The notes under the pieces were generated by a model. It ran no database searches, had not been told where the DNA came from, and saw only the letters and a list, made by a program, of their open reading frames with translations. The position numbers were made by a program, and so were the translations under genes. This document shows, one piece after another, positions 11,236 through 23,402 of a stretch of 64,000 nucleotides of DNA. Source of the stretch: Marsupella aquatica (taxonomy: Eukaryota > Marchantiophyta). Each line of letters opens with the position of its first letter. Position 1 is the stretch's first letter. The DNA lies in contig OZ316896.1 of NCBI GenBank assembly GCA_973895155.1, forward strand, positions 7,626,001 through 7,690,000, read 5' to 3'.

Positions 11236-11562
11236 TATAAATAATTAAAGTGGTGAGGGGCACTCTCCCCTCATTTCGCAGTGTTTATCATTCAAGATTG
11301 TGAAGCTTTTTGCGCCTTAACATAGTAGTGGGGCATCCTTTGGCCTGGATAGCAAAGAAATAGGAGAGTCATCATGAATCTAGGAGAGAGAGTTATCCCT
11401 GATCTTCCCCTTCGTAATCCGTTTTTAATTAGAGTCCATCTTTTAGACAAACGATCCATGAGGCAACACTTAACCTATTATTTTGGAACTCAGTTTGCAA
11501 CTGTTGTTATGGCTTTAAATGAGCCAATAGTATACCCAGTAGTGTCGTACCGAGAAGAGTGA
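11236..11562 (+). CDS. Small unrecognised ORF with TATA box inside the extra segment of X copy 1
   Basis: A good TATA box (CTATAAATA, about 11237) lies about 140 bp upstream of ATG 11374, which opens a 62-codon frame (MNLGERVIPDLPLRN...). A second open stretch (11576-11800) in another frame follows, so the original protein may have been longer and frameshifted. No family was recognised. The TATA-plus-leader arrangement suggests the segment is itself an inserted transcribed element. Confidence 0.3.
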
Positions 11563-11997
11563 GAGTGCATTATCTTTGTCCTTTATTGAAGTCATGGATC
11601 TAAATAGGAGTCCAGATGATATTCCTGTTTCATTTTCTCTTGAAGATATTAGGATCATATGTTGTAAGAAAACTAATTTTTGTGATGTGTTGGTCCGCAA
11701 GTATGGTGAAGTAGGGTTTAACAGTATTTTAGTTTCACTTGAACCTTTCTTAATACCCACTACCCTTGTTACTAGAATTATCATTTTGGTTTTAGTGTAG
11801 AACTTATGGGCATGCAAAGTTAACTTTATAAGAGCCAACATGCTCTTACCAAAAAACACGGTCACCCGGACAGCGTTTTGCGAGAGACATTTTTTGCGGA
11901 CCTCTTCTTTCGGACCCACGACCGTTTGCGAACCTTTTGCAGACAATTTTTGCGTTCTTTCAATGGGAAAGTTGATCTTGATTGGGCTCTATTCAAC

Positions 11998-12410
11998 ATG
12001 GAGAGAAACGGTGAGCTCATGGATTGGGAGGCAACGTTCCTCCGTTCTTGTGTGCGTCCGGAAGAGAGCCATTTCAATTCTTTTGAGTCACGGATGGAGA
12101 CTGAAGAGACTGAAACCTCTACTTTCCAGAACCGTCACGCTCTACCATATGATGAGGCTATTAGTCCTAGAGAAAAGAACATCTTGTGGATCGTCAATTC
12201 TCCTTTGCTCCCATTCGCAAGCAGGTTCTCGTCTCATCAGGCTGTTTCTGTTGATGATGTACTGCCAATCAATAGGAGAGTTCAAGAAATGTTTGGGCGA
12301 GTTGCCAATCAATAGGAGAGTTCAAGAAATGTGGACAGTAATATTCCCAATGAAGGTTTTACAAGGGCAGTGCGTTGGGGTCCTTCTGAGAGATACATTT
12401 GATTGCGTGG
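11998..12410 (+). pseudogene. Conserved element-X ORF of unknown function (copy 1)
   Basis: From ATG 11998 the frame reads MERNGELMDWEA... and matches the reverse-strand ORF at 22736-22275 almost throughout (FNSFESRMETE, RNRHALPYDEAIS, PLPFASRFSSHQA). A 38-bp tandem duplication (about 12265-12332, unit CCAATCAATAGGAGAG...) breaks the frame here. No domain was recognised. Conservation of reading frame between copies argues it is a real element gene or terminal exon. Confidence 0.5.
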
Positions 12411-15400
12411 TGTGATGCCTAGCCAGGAATCACTAGCCCAGTATAAATGGTAAAAATCAGGAGTGTACCCTGGAAACACATTAGTATAGTAACAAAAAAC
12501 AAGAAAAATATAAACAATTGAGGGTAACTATGCAACCCGAGCCGAGGCCGGAAGTAAGGACATCGGGGGAGGGAACACGATTAAGGTTAGGGCGCGCTAA
12601 GTACCGGCGGCTATGGGTAACTAACGGGCAGGAAGACCAGGCAGGAGGGGGGTAAGGATCGATCGCAAGGAATGGTGGCTCATTTGCAAGCACGAACTAA
12701 GCAGACGACTACGTGAAGCCAACTACTGTCAGCTACTTAGGCAAGCACTTGGGGCGGGAGCAAATACCGACTATCAATTCAAAGAAGGGAATGAGCAACG
12801 TCAATCAAGCTGCTCATTTTTGGGGATGCTTGTTAGAACGGGCAACTGAGTACATTGGGACCTACGAGGACAAAGAATCGGAAAAAGCCACTCGAGAAGG
12901 GCAAGAGCTCGCTCGATTGTGGGAGCTGCAGAAGTCTACCTTCTTAGGAGGAGAACTCATCATGGCTGAATTCCTGTGGACACCTACTGGCGACAAACTC
13001 GACGACCTTCTATTTTGTGAGAACATAATAGTCGACATTCGGGAAGCCATCAACCGCTTCAACAACACACACTGGGAGTTGAAGGGTAGCACGGAGGGGT
13101 GGACGAAGGCAACCGTCCTTGGAGAAACATCCACGGCAGCAGCTATGAAGAGGAAAGGGAACGCCAGCAAAGAGACCACCCCTACAAAGAGAACGAGGTC
13201 GGCGGCACCCAGGAAGCCAGGGAAGCAGGAGGCAAGGAGAAGCCGAAGAAGAGGAGGTCAACCCATCAATGTTGTTCCAACAAGGGCTGACATCTGGAAA
13301 GGCTAGGAGGTGACCCTCCCCGAGGGAGTGCAATTACACTTTGCACAAGAAGAGGATGCATGCTTTACGGCTATGCAGACTCGGAAGTACCACGGCTTCA
13401 TGGCCGGATCCGGCTTGGAAGCCTTCGTGAAATTACCATGGCTGAAGCCGGAGGTGACGGATTCAGACTTATTAGAATTTGTGGGATCTTGGGAGCCCGA
13501 GACCAATTCCACAAGGGTGTATGGGAAGGAATTCTATCTCACTCCCTGGGTGATTGCCGAAGTGTTTGGCTTGCCAATGGGCAATAAGACCAAAGTAGAT
13601 ACCCGGAAGACCTTGCCAAACAAGGAATTCTGGTCGTTTCCAGGGCCATCAACAAAGAATGGCTTCTTCCGAAACACCTGCACCAACCCGCACATCGGAG
13701 AAATGATTGATTTCTTGCAGGTAACCATGCACTGCAACTTGCCAAGGGCAGAGATTGGCAAGGCACAGGTCTACCTGGCGGAGAGGCCAGACCCAAGCCG
13801 GGACTACAACGGGTACCTCCTCACCCAACTAAAGAAGATCTTGAAGGAGGAACAGTAGGCGATCGGCATGGGAAGCATGTCTTGGCTTGGCTATCACATG
13901 CCACTGTTGTGCCGATATGCCCGAAGTAAGATCTTTGCCCTGGTACTTCCACTGCAAGCAAGGGTACCAGAGGAGGTTCCACAACAGAGGCCGGCAACAG
14001 AGAAACCAAACCAGCCCGACAGTCCTACAATCAAGCAAGTGTTTAGGCCGAGGACGGAAGACTTGCCGATGCAACAACCAGGCATGCAGAATCTGCTGAA
14101 ATTGCTGGAGAAGGAAAAGAGAACGGCAATGGCAATGGCACAAGTATAAGACACTCCTTCAAAGGTTAGCCTAAGCCAACTCATGAAGGAAAACCCCTTT
14201 ATTGGAGCCAAGGAAAGAAGGAGGCCGAAACACAAGCCGGGGGTTTGAATGTATGTAGGAGCCTCGAGTCCAGAAGCCGAGGGAAGGCAGCCTAAGGCTC
14301 TTGTTCACGGGAAACAGAGGGAGAAGACAGCCTGGAAGCCAAAGGAGGAACTAGGACCTGTGAGCTATGATCGGCAGGAAGCCGTGTTCACAACAAGACC
14401 AGGAGAGCAACGAGGGGAGTTGTTAGTCCAAGTTGGGGAGGAGGTGGTAGAGGACTACGGCAATGATGACTCTGGCTACGGGTCGGACCATCATGTCCTA
14501 GGAATAAGGACCTGTGGCTACTTCATCCCCACGCTTTCAAGAGTAGTTTGAGTGGACCCCACCCAGCAGAGCAGCCCCGAGTCTCCCCCACCAGATGTCG
14601 CTCCCCCAAGCTTTGACAAAATAAAGCAGGCGGCACAGGAATTTCAAGAGCAACTCAAGGAGGAAGAGAAGGCAGCCCTAGCTAGGGAGAAAGATTTACT
14701 AGGAGGAGAATGGCCAGAGGACATCAGGCGGCTTGCAGAAAAACAAAGCAGCCCTCCAGCCACGATAGAAGAAATCCGCAAGGCGGCTTGGGAACAAAGG
14801 CCACGGTGGTTGATGCCGATGACTTCTACTCACTCCACCTATGCTAAAGAAAGAGCCATGGAGTACAAAGAGATGTGTGGGGAACTTGCACTCAGCATCT
14901 TTGGGGAGGAGTTGGAGCAAGGACCCTTTTTCCAGAGGGAGATGTTGGAGAAACGCCGATTGGAAGAAGCGGTGGCTTTGGAGAGAAGAAAGAAGGACGA
15001 GGTTATCTGTCGGCTTAGGGCAAGGGAAGCCAAGGTGGAAGACCTGAAGGCGGAAAGGAAAGCCCAAGATGAGCTGCGGATTAAGCGGCATGAGCTAAAC
15101 ATCATGCAGGGGCAATTGGATACCGCTCAGTCTGATAATCAGATTATCAAGGATAAACTGACTCGAATCCAGGGGAGTTGGCCAATGCGGTCAAGGAGAG
15201 GGAGAAGGGGAAGCGGGAGCTAAGGGATGCAGAGGAGGCCCACATAGCAGCCAACAATCGGGCCATGGCGGAAACCCAAAGAAGGGAGAGGGCATTGAAG
15301 GGGGAGCTCGAGGATATCCGTGGAGTCCTTGAGCAAAAGGAGGCCAAGTTAGGGAAATCCTATCAAGGGATTATTGTGCTGCAGGAGGAGCTTGCATCCC

Positions 15401-16600
15401 TGACGGCCAGCTTCAAGGCTGACTTGCGTGAGAAAGATGACCAGCTCGATCAGACTTATGCCAAGATGAATAAAATGGAGTCTGAGGTCGTAGCGGAGCT
15501 TGAGAAGGAGCTAAGAGCAACCCAAGAGGAGAGGGCTACCTTAAAGAAGGATTGGAGGAAGCCCAGAAGGAGCTGGAAGAGGCACGCAAGGACCTGGACG
15601 AAGTGCAGGAGGAGTTGGAGGAAAGCATGAGGAAGATGGAGAACTTACAGCGGCAAGCCGACAACCAAACGGAGCGGCTAAAGAAACAAGCCACAATATT
15701 TAAGTGTTTGGCTTCATCAAGTCCAACTCCAATTGGGGCAACCAAGTTGCCAGGCGTAGTACTGGCCAAAGGTCAAGCCACATCACTCGCACCAGTGCCG
15801 GAGATAAGTGGCAAGGGGAAGGGACCAGCTGCCAAAACAGGGAAGAAGAAGAAGCGGAAACCTTCTGGGTCAGGGAGTAATGCGGCTTCTCAAGCCATCA
15901 TGACCAAGGAGGTAAACCCGGCACCAACCGCAGGCAGGGTCACGACAGAGGATCCAACTGCCCTAGAAGGCGGGGATGGCAAAGCCGAGGCCAAGACACT
16001 CAGTGATGAAGCCGGGGTACTGGATCCGCCACTAGAGCATGTCAGGGAGGCCGTGGCTGATGCTGAGGCCAAAGCCGAGGGTGGACCGGTCAGGCCGCGG
16101 GTGAGTTGACTGGGTCTGGGGCAGGTAATTTGTCAGTGGATGGACCTACGGCAGTGGTTGCGGAGGAAGCATTGGGGGCGTCCATTGAGGATCAGCCACC
16201 GCTACCATGACGGTGGTGGAGGGCCACTCCTTTTAAGGAGGGCGGACGTGGAGGGAGGAGGCGTGAGTGGGCAGGGCGGGCTTAGATCTCCAAGTTTAGA
16301 ATTAGGATCAGGACCAGGAGGTGACCCTGACACTTAGATTAGTGGGATTGCGGATCCATTGGTAAGAGCAACACTTGTGCTCCTGCCTCGCTGTACATTG
16401 GTAGATTATAGTTAGGATAGATTAGGCTTACATTGCAGAGAATTAGGCGGATCCACTGCTAGGATAAGTACTTGGGCAGTGGGGAGTTCAGGGCCTTCTT
16501 TCTTAGCAAGTTTTTAGTGCACCAGCAGGGCTGGGATCAAGTAGTAAAAGAAGCTCTCGGTTAGTTATATTGTGACCCTTGTGTATATTCATGTTTCCTC
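12411..16600 (+). mobile_element. TGTGATGCC-family element, copy A (right end not found)
   Basis: Begins TGTGATGCCTAGCCAGG at 12411, exactly where element X sequence stops (X continues differently in copy 2 after GATTGCGTGG). A second copy begins with the same bases at 20944. It carries a gene encoding an FGLP-motif and coiled-coil protein, and shares this gene order with the nested element at 49478-53453, which starts TGTGACGCC. No reverse transcriptase, integrase or known transposase was seen, so it is probably non-autonomous. I could not find its right terminus; about 16600 is where the 3'-untranslated-like sequence fades. Confidence 0.6.
12713..16109 (+). pseudogene. FGLP-motif / coiled-coil protein gene of the TGTGATGCC family
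   Basis: Pieces in order: a first ORF (12713-13306) with AEFLWTPTGDKLDDLLF and a basic tail; a globular segment (13310-13858) with LEAFVKLPWLKPEV, DLLEFVGSWEPE and FYLTPWVIAEVFGLPMGNK; a Pro/Gln linker (13868-14551); then a long charged coiled coil (14552-15680) and a Lys-rich tail (GKKKKRKPSG near 15845). Frame changes near 15175 and 15550 and stops at 13306, 13858 and 14149 break it. The PW...LLEFV...W...VFGLP layout resembles gag-like or plant-mobile-domain-like proteins, but I cannot place it firmly. The paralogue at 50601-52509 shows the same layout. Confidence 0.55.
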
Positions 16601-17210
16601 ATGCCTAAGAGATGAATAGAGTTGGCCTCACGGCTTAGTTCGCAAATCTTGTGTATGAGAAGTACTGTTTGTATGGCAAGTGCATGGTATAATTCAGTCA
16701 GAATGAGTCATTTTGCTATTCGATCCACCTTCACTACAGGATTTGACTGCCCTGAACTTCCAATAGACTGTTTCCTTCGCCCAGGTTGTTTCTTCAATGG
16801 ACTTTCCTCTCCACATGGTAGATCCAGAAATCTAGATCTATTACATATTTAGCTGTGGAAGACAATTGAATCAACTGTGCCTTTCGCTTGATGTCTTCAA
16901 ATGCAACTTGACTATCCCCCTCCTCCTACAAACAACACACAGAAAACCACCCGATCGCAACAATAGCAATGGTGATGACGGCCAAGAGTTAGATATACCT
17001 TGATGCTATACATGTGGCACACTAGCAAGCCAAGAATACAAAGTAAAAGCATACCACACTAGCTAAAATACCTTGGAATATTTTACAGTCAAAGTCTTTT
17101 GCCGGTCTCTCTCCTTATCTTGCCTGGCCTTCAGCTTTCACCCCCCTCTCTGTACAAGTACTCCTACAATTGTTTCTCAAAAGACTTTGTCCGACCTCCC
17201 AACCCCAACG
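16110..17210. other. Non-coding 3' region and spacer
   Basis: No supported gene. The first part (to about 16600) reads like a 3' untranslated region of the preceding element gene; the rest is AT-richer spacer with only short open frames lacking family likeness. Confidence 0.4.
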
Positions 17211-19185
17211 TTACCTCCAATCAATCAATTTTGGAGATGAATGCGCCAAGCCCCAACTTTGCAACCAATGAGGGTGAAAACTTTCATCACAAGCTACACA
17301 TCGTGGAGTTTCACAGTCAGATTTTGATACTAAAGGCACAAGACACACTGGATGGTAACAATGCCCACATGAGGTGGGAATAAAATTTTGGCAGTGAAAT
17401 CCCAAGAAACACACGGCACATGGAGACATCTTGAATGGATGTTGTCATAATTGCAGAGCCGTTGGAATGAATTGAGGTTTCAAGGAATGAAACTCCCCCT
17501 GAAAATGGTCTATAAACTGTGATTTCTTCTCAGCCTCGCAACATTCCAAACTCTGATCATAGACCTATTGCCTAGTTGTCAGATCCTTGAGTCTTTGCAC
17601 TCCTTTCTCCTTCTCTATACTTGCCCAACTTGCCAAAACTCCCAAGGCCTCAACTTCTGAGTTAGCATAGCGAAGCCTTTTTGCAGCATTTCAACCTGTG
17701 CCAAAATTAATCATCATAGTTTAGAACAAATCATGGTAATATTCACAGCTAACCTTGATGGCAATGTGGGAGTAAAGACTCCTAAATACGATATCATTCC
17801 GGCAAAAATCAGGACATCTCCTCAACTGTGACTTACATACACAGAAATACCTACTACCAGAATGTAAGGAATGGTACCTCAGACTCAAGTTTGACCAGTT
17901 CTTCTATGAGATCATTGTCCTGTTGCTCTAATTCCTGCACCTGCTCCTGAGCATCATGGTCCTACACATCCCCGAAATCAAGTTGTTAGTATTTGCTGTA
18001 ATTACAACAAGAACAAATTGTAACAGTTGTGAAAGAAATTCATAATGCAACACTGTTATCTACCTGTTCATCCATGTTTGCTTTGCAGTCATCAAGCTCC
18101 ATTGCAACGGCCTCCTTCTTGTCCAAAACAATTTGCAGCTCTCTTTCCCTCGCATCGAATTTGGCCTGCTAAGTAGGAATATGAGCTTCAACCTGCTCGA
18201 TATTCTTCTGATTTTCTTCCACCAACTGTGCATTCTTCTCAACCACCCGGGTGACCTCTTTGATACTTTCCAAAACTTTCAGACAATGAACTTTCAGGGA
18301 TTCGATTTCACTATCCAAGCAATCCAACATGACACAAACAAAAGTTCCTTGCTGAAGTTCATACAGTTTCTCAGTAGTTTCTGTAGGGACCTTGGCGGTA
18401 CATACAGATGAGAAAATAGTACTTCTCAGGGATGCGATAGATGTGGTTGCTGGAGCAGATGGGGGCTCCTCTGTTGTCATTGCAGGAGCAATCTTCTCGT
18501 TGTCCTGCCCAGCTGTAGCTTCAACCCGTTCTAGACTACATTGACTTGGCTGCTTGTAAACAATATCTGGCCTTACAATCGGCGGACCAAATGGTCTTGG
18601 TTTCTTGTCCGTGAAGGCTTTGTGAATATGATTCTTATGCTTGATATCAGCAAAAGAAGCCCAATTCACAGGTTTTTGGAGAACAAAATGAGCATACAGA
18701 CCCTTTATTAAAGTCTTGCCCAACATCCCATTCAAAGGGCTGCTTTCATGCCCAATTAAAACATGCGTCAAATGCACTATTTCCTCTTGCGGAATGCCTG
18801 GGCAAGTACTCAGGTGAGCGCCGTTATGGGATAACGCTCCAAAACACTTCTATAGCATAGCCTTGGAGATGAGAGAATCTGGGATTGCACCAGGTTTCAG
18901 CCCGTGGTCAGGAAGAGAACATACTTTGGTCCAAAAATCTTTAGGTTTCCTGAAGTCTTCCTCCCGCCAAGGAATCCACTCGTCATTGGAGGATCATCAA
19001 TGACCTTTCCTTTCTAGAGTGGTACAAGCTTTGCAGATTTCTTGCTCTCTACTGCTGCTCATAGAGCACTTCCGTGACCAGGCTGCCTTGCCGCTATTGC
19101 TGCTCACCTTAACTTGAGCCTCCCCTGCCTCTTCTGCCACTACTACCTCTATCAGTTCCTGCCCTTGGGATGCCATCGCTCCCAC
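17211..19185 (-). pseudogene. RING-like / coiled-coil gene, decayed, several exons
   Basis: Minus-strand pieces: about 19185-18997 (SQGQELIEVVVAEEAGEAQV), a continuation about 18990-18780 (DEWIPWREEDFRKPKDFW, GALSHNGAHLSTCPGIPQEE), a long ORF 18777-18169 ending in a coiled coil (EVTRVVEKNAQLVEENQKN), further coiled-coil pieces to about 17880, and a last exon 17429-17211 with RING-like spacing: CAVC, then CGHCYHPVC, then CVAC. Two adjacent stops (TGATGA, about 18990) and a TAG (about 18850) interrupt the reading. A RING would imply ubiquitin ligation, but several residues differ and the protein family is not recognised. It may be a repeat-family gene. Confidence 0.45.
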
Positions 19186-19199
19186 CTTCCCACCTCCAA

Positions 19200-19985
19200 T
19201 GCCCCTGACCTCAACGAGCGACCTCTTCTACCAATGTTGAAGCAAAAAATTCAGCCTCAAACTTTTGAGAACATTTGAGCAAGCAATGAAAGAATGAGCC
19301 AAAAGCAAGCCTCAAGCTTCCGCAACCTCAAATGTCCGTAGCCTTGAACGTCCACAGCCCCATAGTCTCAGACTTCCGTAGCCTTGCACTTCCGCATCCC
19401 TATAGCTTGCAGCCTCAAACGCCTCAAACAAACGGCTTCGACAAAATCTTCTCGTCGTCTCATTTCCTTCACAAATTCAGGCCTCGGGGCATTTCCTTCA
19501 CATTGCGCCTCAAGCATTTCCTTTCACATTGCATTCTACTTCACATCGCCACATCGCACTCTGTTCAAAGTTGAGCATTTGATTCTCCTGCACTTTTGCA
19601 ATGGCGTACCTCATACATGATCACCGTTAGATCTCATCTAACGGTTGCAATTTATTTTCTAACTCAAGGTACAAGTTTGGAAAGGCTGCCCACACCTGAA
19701 CTGATGGATGAGTAAATAAACATCAACGGTGCTTGCATTATTTTGATTATCCTTTAACCTTACTTATGAGGGTTGGTAACCAGAGTTTATTACTCGGAGA
19801 CCCATAAACACTTACTTATTGGTGCATTGCAAGATTGAGGACTACCAAAGGAGGCAAAAAGTCTCCAATCCTTTCACTAATCCAAAGGACTGTCAATGGC
19901 CAAGATTAGCACATCTAAAGTCAAAAAGGACTTAAACAAATCAAATGCGTATAAGACGCATTCATTAGTATTTCAGCTCCCGAGG
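19200..19985. other. 5' flank of the RING-like gene and spacer
   Basis: No gene supported. From 19330 to 19500 there are loose repeats of CTTCCGTAGCCTTG/CTTCCGCA/CCTCAAAC words. The rest is spacer. Confidence 0.4.
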
Positions 19986-20240
19986 TAACCCCTTTCTTGT
20001 CGCAACTATAATTTATGAGTGAAGGACAACCGGTTCTCTAGGAGAGTGCTGGCGCTATTAGTTCTGCGTGGAGGACTTTTCAAAAACAAGGAGTCAAAGT
20101 CCTTTGGGGAAACTCATTTTTTGTCCCGACATGTAATTTATAGTTGGACAACTAGTTCTATGGGAGAATGTTGTCGGCGCTACTAGTTCCGCAGGGAATT
20201 TTCAAAATCTAGGAATGAGAGTCCTTCTCACTTAGGCGCG
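19985..20240 (+). repeat. Imperfect duplication, unit about 125 bp
   Basis: Two diverged units share, in order, TTTTTGTC/TTTCTTGTCG, TAATTTATRGTTGGA-like, GGTTCT/AGTTCTA, GGGAGAATG/GGAGAGTGC, GGCGCTAYTAGTTC and a TTTTCAAAA run. GGCGCTATTAG is one half of the element-X palindrome, but the other half is absent here. Confidence 0.45.
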
Positions 20241-20943
20241 AGCTACAATTTGTTTAGAAAGTATCAAAGCCAAGCGCAAGGGTCCATACTTAGCCTCGTG
20301 AAGCACAAGATGGATGCCTCTATGAGAATTCATTCAAGAGCAGTCGTGCGATGATGTGAGATTCAAGATGTTCTAATTTGTGTTGCCTTCAAAGCATGGG
20401 GAATGAGCTCATGCAACAAGGAGGGTAGGGTTTACTTGAAGCTCTGCCAAACAGCCAATCAAGCTGCATATTTAATTTGCGTCTGAAGCTTTGCGGATGA
20501 CATTCAAATCCAAGCATGAGCAAGGGGAATGAGCGCAAAAAGGAGGGCAATGAAGCTGCAAGTTTTATTAGGGTTTGAAGCATTGCTGATGATGATGGGA
20601 ACTTTGGGAAAGAGTGCAAAGGAGGTCTGAAGAGGATCAAAGGGTTGAACATTGACTCAAATCACTCACTAGCAGCCATCATTGGCAGAATTGAGGTAAA
20701 TATATGCCTCAATGCTTTTGTTTTTGAAGAGGAGATTTTTCTTTGCACTGAAGAAGCAAGGACGTTGGACAGAGTATGTGATGATTGACAGAATCAGAGT
20801 AGCTTAAATTTTGAAAGGCTTTGTTTGATAACAAGAGTTCAAGTTGCGTTAAAGTTTGGAATGACCAACAGTGGCCTTTAAAATACCTAGCCTTGTGGAA
20901 CGCAAAATAGGTAGCAACTCTGGAAAGTTCTATGATTGGGTTA
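20241..20943. other. Spacer without supported gene
   Basis: Only short frames on both strands; the longest (87 codons, minus, 20652-20389) has no family likeness. No structural RNA seen. Confidence 0.4.
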
Positions 20944-21620
20944 TGTGATGCCTAGCCAGGAATCATTAGGCCAGTTTAAATAAAAAATCAGGAGTATACC
21001 TTAGGAAACACCTTAGTATAGTAACAAAGATAGGGAAATATAAACAATTAAGGATGACTATGGAACCCGAGCCGAAGTAAGGACGCCAGGGAAACATGAT
21101 TAGGGTTAGGGCGCGCTAAGTACCGGCGGCTACCAACGGGAAGGAAGACCAGCCAAGGGGGGGTAAGGACCGAGCGCAAGGACTGGTGGCTCATTTGCAA
21201 ACACAACCCAAGCGAACGACTACGAGAGGCCAATTGCTGTCCGCTGCTCAGGCAAGCACTCGGGGTGGAAGCAGATACCAACTCATTACGGCTGAATTCT
21301 TGTGGACGCCTACTGCCAACAAACTCGACGATCTTCTATTTTGTGAGAACAAGATAGTTGGCATCCGGGAGGCCATCAACCGCTGCAACAACATACACTG
21401 GGAGTTGAAGGGTAGCACAGAGGGGTGGACGAAGGCAACCATGCTAGGAGAAACATCCACGGCAGCCGCTATGAAGAGGAAAGGGAACAACAACAAAGAA
21501 GCCACCCCTGCCAAAGAACGAGGTCAGCGACACCCAGGAAACCAGTAGAGCAGGGAAGTAGGAGGCAGACGGAAGCCGAAGAGGAGGAGGTCGACCCTGT
21601 CAATGCCATTCCAACGGGGA
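20944..21620 (+). mobile_element. TGTGATGCC-family element, copy B, truncated
   Basis: Starts TGTGATGCCTAGCCAGG and follows copy A through AEFLWTPTANKLDDLLF (about 21291) and MKRKGNNNKEATPAK. About 190 bp of copy A (12765-12955) is missing, and similarity ends near 21620 where element X copy 2 appears to begin. The rest of the element is not found to the right of X, so a simple insertion of X into B does not explain the break. Confidence 0.75.
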
Positions 21621-21631
21621 ATTTACAAACG

Positions 21632-22270
21632 ACAGCAAACAGATAACAATAATAGCAAACAGTTACTGTTATCAGCTAGAAGAAACTGTTACCAATGAAC
21701 AGTGTTTTGGGTAGCAATGAACAGTGATCATGAAAAAAGTGGACGAAAGATGCGTTTCAAACTACTAGTATAGAAATCAATACGATCAAATTCGCGTGAA
21801 AGGAAATTGGACTAGACGGAATCATGTAATTTACAACAAATAAAACCGTCTCACAATTGAGATAAACAAAATCCGAGACCAATATATGTCAAAATGCTCA
21901 GGGAAAAAATAAAATTGCCATATATAATCGCAAAGTACATAACGCGTTCGGCGCAGGTCCAAAAAACGCACATATAAGTTCAAACCTGCATGCCTAGAAA
22001 TCTGATATACAGAAGCCACGGTCGCCCCCGGCTGAGGATTTCCAGTAAAACAAAAGCAGTGTTGGGCGCTAGCCAACAACTTCAGGAAAAACTATGGAAT
22101 TCTTGAAGACAACATCCGGGAAAAACCCTAACAACTAAGCCGAGGACGACTCCATCCTGAAACATCGAAAGAGCTTAAGCAGCGCTCGGCGCTAGCTTAA
22201 AGTGATCACCAAACTAAACAATGCGATGCCGTTCTTCGTGAAAAACCGGAGGAACAAGCAATAAGTGATT
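21632..22270. other. Left terminal region of element X
   Basis: No gene supported. Short repeats (AACAGT, GTTACTGTTA, CAATGAACAGTG) near 21660-21730 resemble the terminal words. GGGCGCTAGCC (about 22063) and AGCGCTCGGCGCTAG (22181-22195) are variants of the X palindrome. Confidence 0.45.
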
Positions 22271-22274
22271 GCAT

Positions 22275-22736
22275 CTAGCTTTCAGAGTTGCAATCATCCT
22301 CCACTCCTGCCGCTTCTCTCCTTCGATTTTTCTTGAATCCAAGACCACGCAATCGAATGTATCTCTCAGAAGGACCCCGACGCACTGCCCTCGTATAACC
22401 TTCATTGGGAATGTTACTGTCCTTAAAGTCAACTTGCCCAAACATTTCTTGAACTCTCCTATCGATTGGCAATCCACCATCAACAGGAACAGCCTGATGA
22501 GACGAGAACCTGCTTGCGAATGGGAGCGGAGGAGAATCGACGATCCACGGGATGTTTTTTTCTCCAGGACTAATAGCCTCATCATACGGTAGAGCGTGAC
22601 GGTTCCGGAAAGTTGAGGTTTCACTATCCTCAGTCTCCATCCGTGACTCAAAAGAACTGAAATGGCTCTCTTTCGGATGCACACGAGAAAGGAGGAACGC
22701 TGCCTCCCAATCCATGAGCTCACCGTTTCTCTCCAT
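22275..22736 (-). CDS. Conserved element-X ORF of unknown function (copy 2)
   Basis: A 153-codon frame from ATG 22736, reading MERNGELMDWEAAF... and rich in Arg, Ser and Glu; conserved in copy 1 at 11998-12410. It lies downstream of, and on the same strand as, the ParB-methyltransferase-like gene. No domain was recognised; it could be a terminal exon of a longer gene. Confidence 0.45.
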   Translation of the reverse strand: MERNGELMDWEAAFLLSRVHPKESHFSSFESRMETEDSETSTFRNRHALPYDEAISPGEKNIPWIVDSPPLPFASRFSSHQAVPVDGGLPIDRRVQEMFGQVDFKDSNIPNEGYTRAVRRGPSERYIRLRGLGFKKNRRREAAGVEDDCNSES

Positions 22737-23302
22737 GTTTAATAAATCCGATCAAGTGGAAACTTCCCCTCCGAAAAAATGTGAAAACTTCCCGCAAAAG
22801 GCCCTCAAAGGTCCGAAAATGCTCGTGGGTCAGAAAGATCTCGTCCGGGAGGAAAGTCTCCCACGAAATACCCGAAATGTATCTCCCAAAAAGGGGCCGC
22901 AAACGGGCGTCGGTCCCAAAATAGTCGCCTGTCCAAAAACTTGTCGTCCGCGACAAGTGTCGTCCTTGAAAACTGTTGTCAAAAAGAGATCCTAAAATAT
23001 CGTCCGAGAGAGATGCCGTCAACAAGAGATCCTAAAATGTCGTGCGAAAAAGCTGTCAACAAGAGATCCGAATGTCATCCAAGAGATCCGAAAATGTCAT
23101 CCGAATATAGCCGATGTGGGTTTCTTTGGAAAACTAACGGACCTAAATGAAATGGCCGTTGGTATCCAAAACGTATATTATACTCTGTATTGACTACTAT
23201 TTGTCTCATTCTGATGACCGTTGGTAGGACACGACAAAGACCAAACGACCGTGTTACACAAATAAGAGCTAGAAATATTCACTTTATGAATCACCATTTG
23301 GC

Positions 23303-23402
23303 GAGCACCTGGCGCTTGTAAAAACACAAGGAATCAGACATTAATTGATTAGGACTCAATGAGAGGATTTTAATACAAGTTGGTACTAGCGCCAGGCACT
23401 GG
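23303..23402. promoter_or_regulatory. Element-X palindromes 3' of the ParB-methyltransferase gene
   Basis: GAGCACCTGGCGCTTG (from 23303) and CTAGCGCCAGGCACTGG (23386-23402) lie directly after the stop codon, in the same positions as in copy 1. They are imperfect versions of the X palindrome. Confidence 0.55.

Larger units (their letters stand above)
9168..12410 (+). mobile_element. Element X, partial copy 1 (MULE-like), cut by CACTA on the left and a TGTGATGCC element on the right
   Basis: The stretch matches the reverse complement of about 24410-22270 in copy 2: the end of the methyltransferase-like gene, its 3' flank with palindromes, a GACGAC-rich block and a downstream ORF. Relative to copy 2 it has about 1.2 kb extra (10751-11913) bounded by direct repeats. 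Its left part is lost to the CACTA insertion at TTT/GGTC and its right part is replaced at 12411. Confidence 0.85.

Noticed and set aside
19985-20240. Further copies of the element-X palindrome (GGCGCTATTAG, GGCGCTACTAG)
   Set aside because: Only one half-site is present in each and no other X sequence lies nearby; kept apart from the site list.
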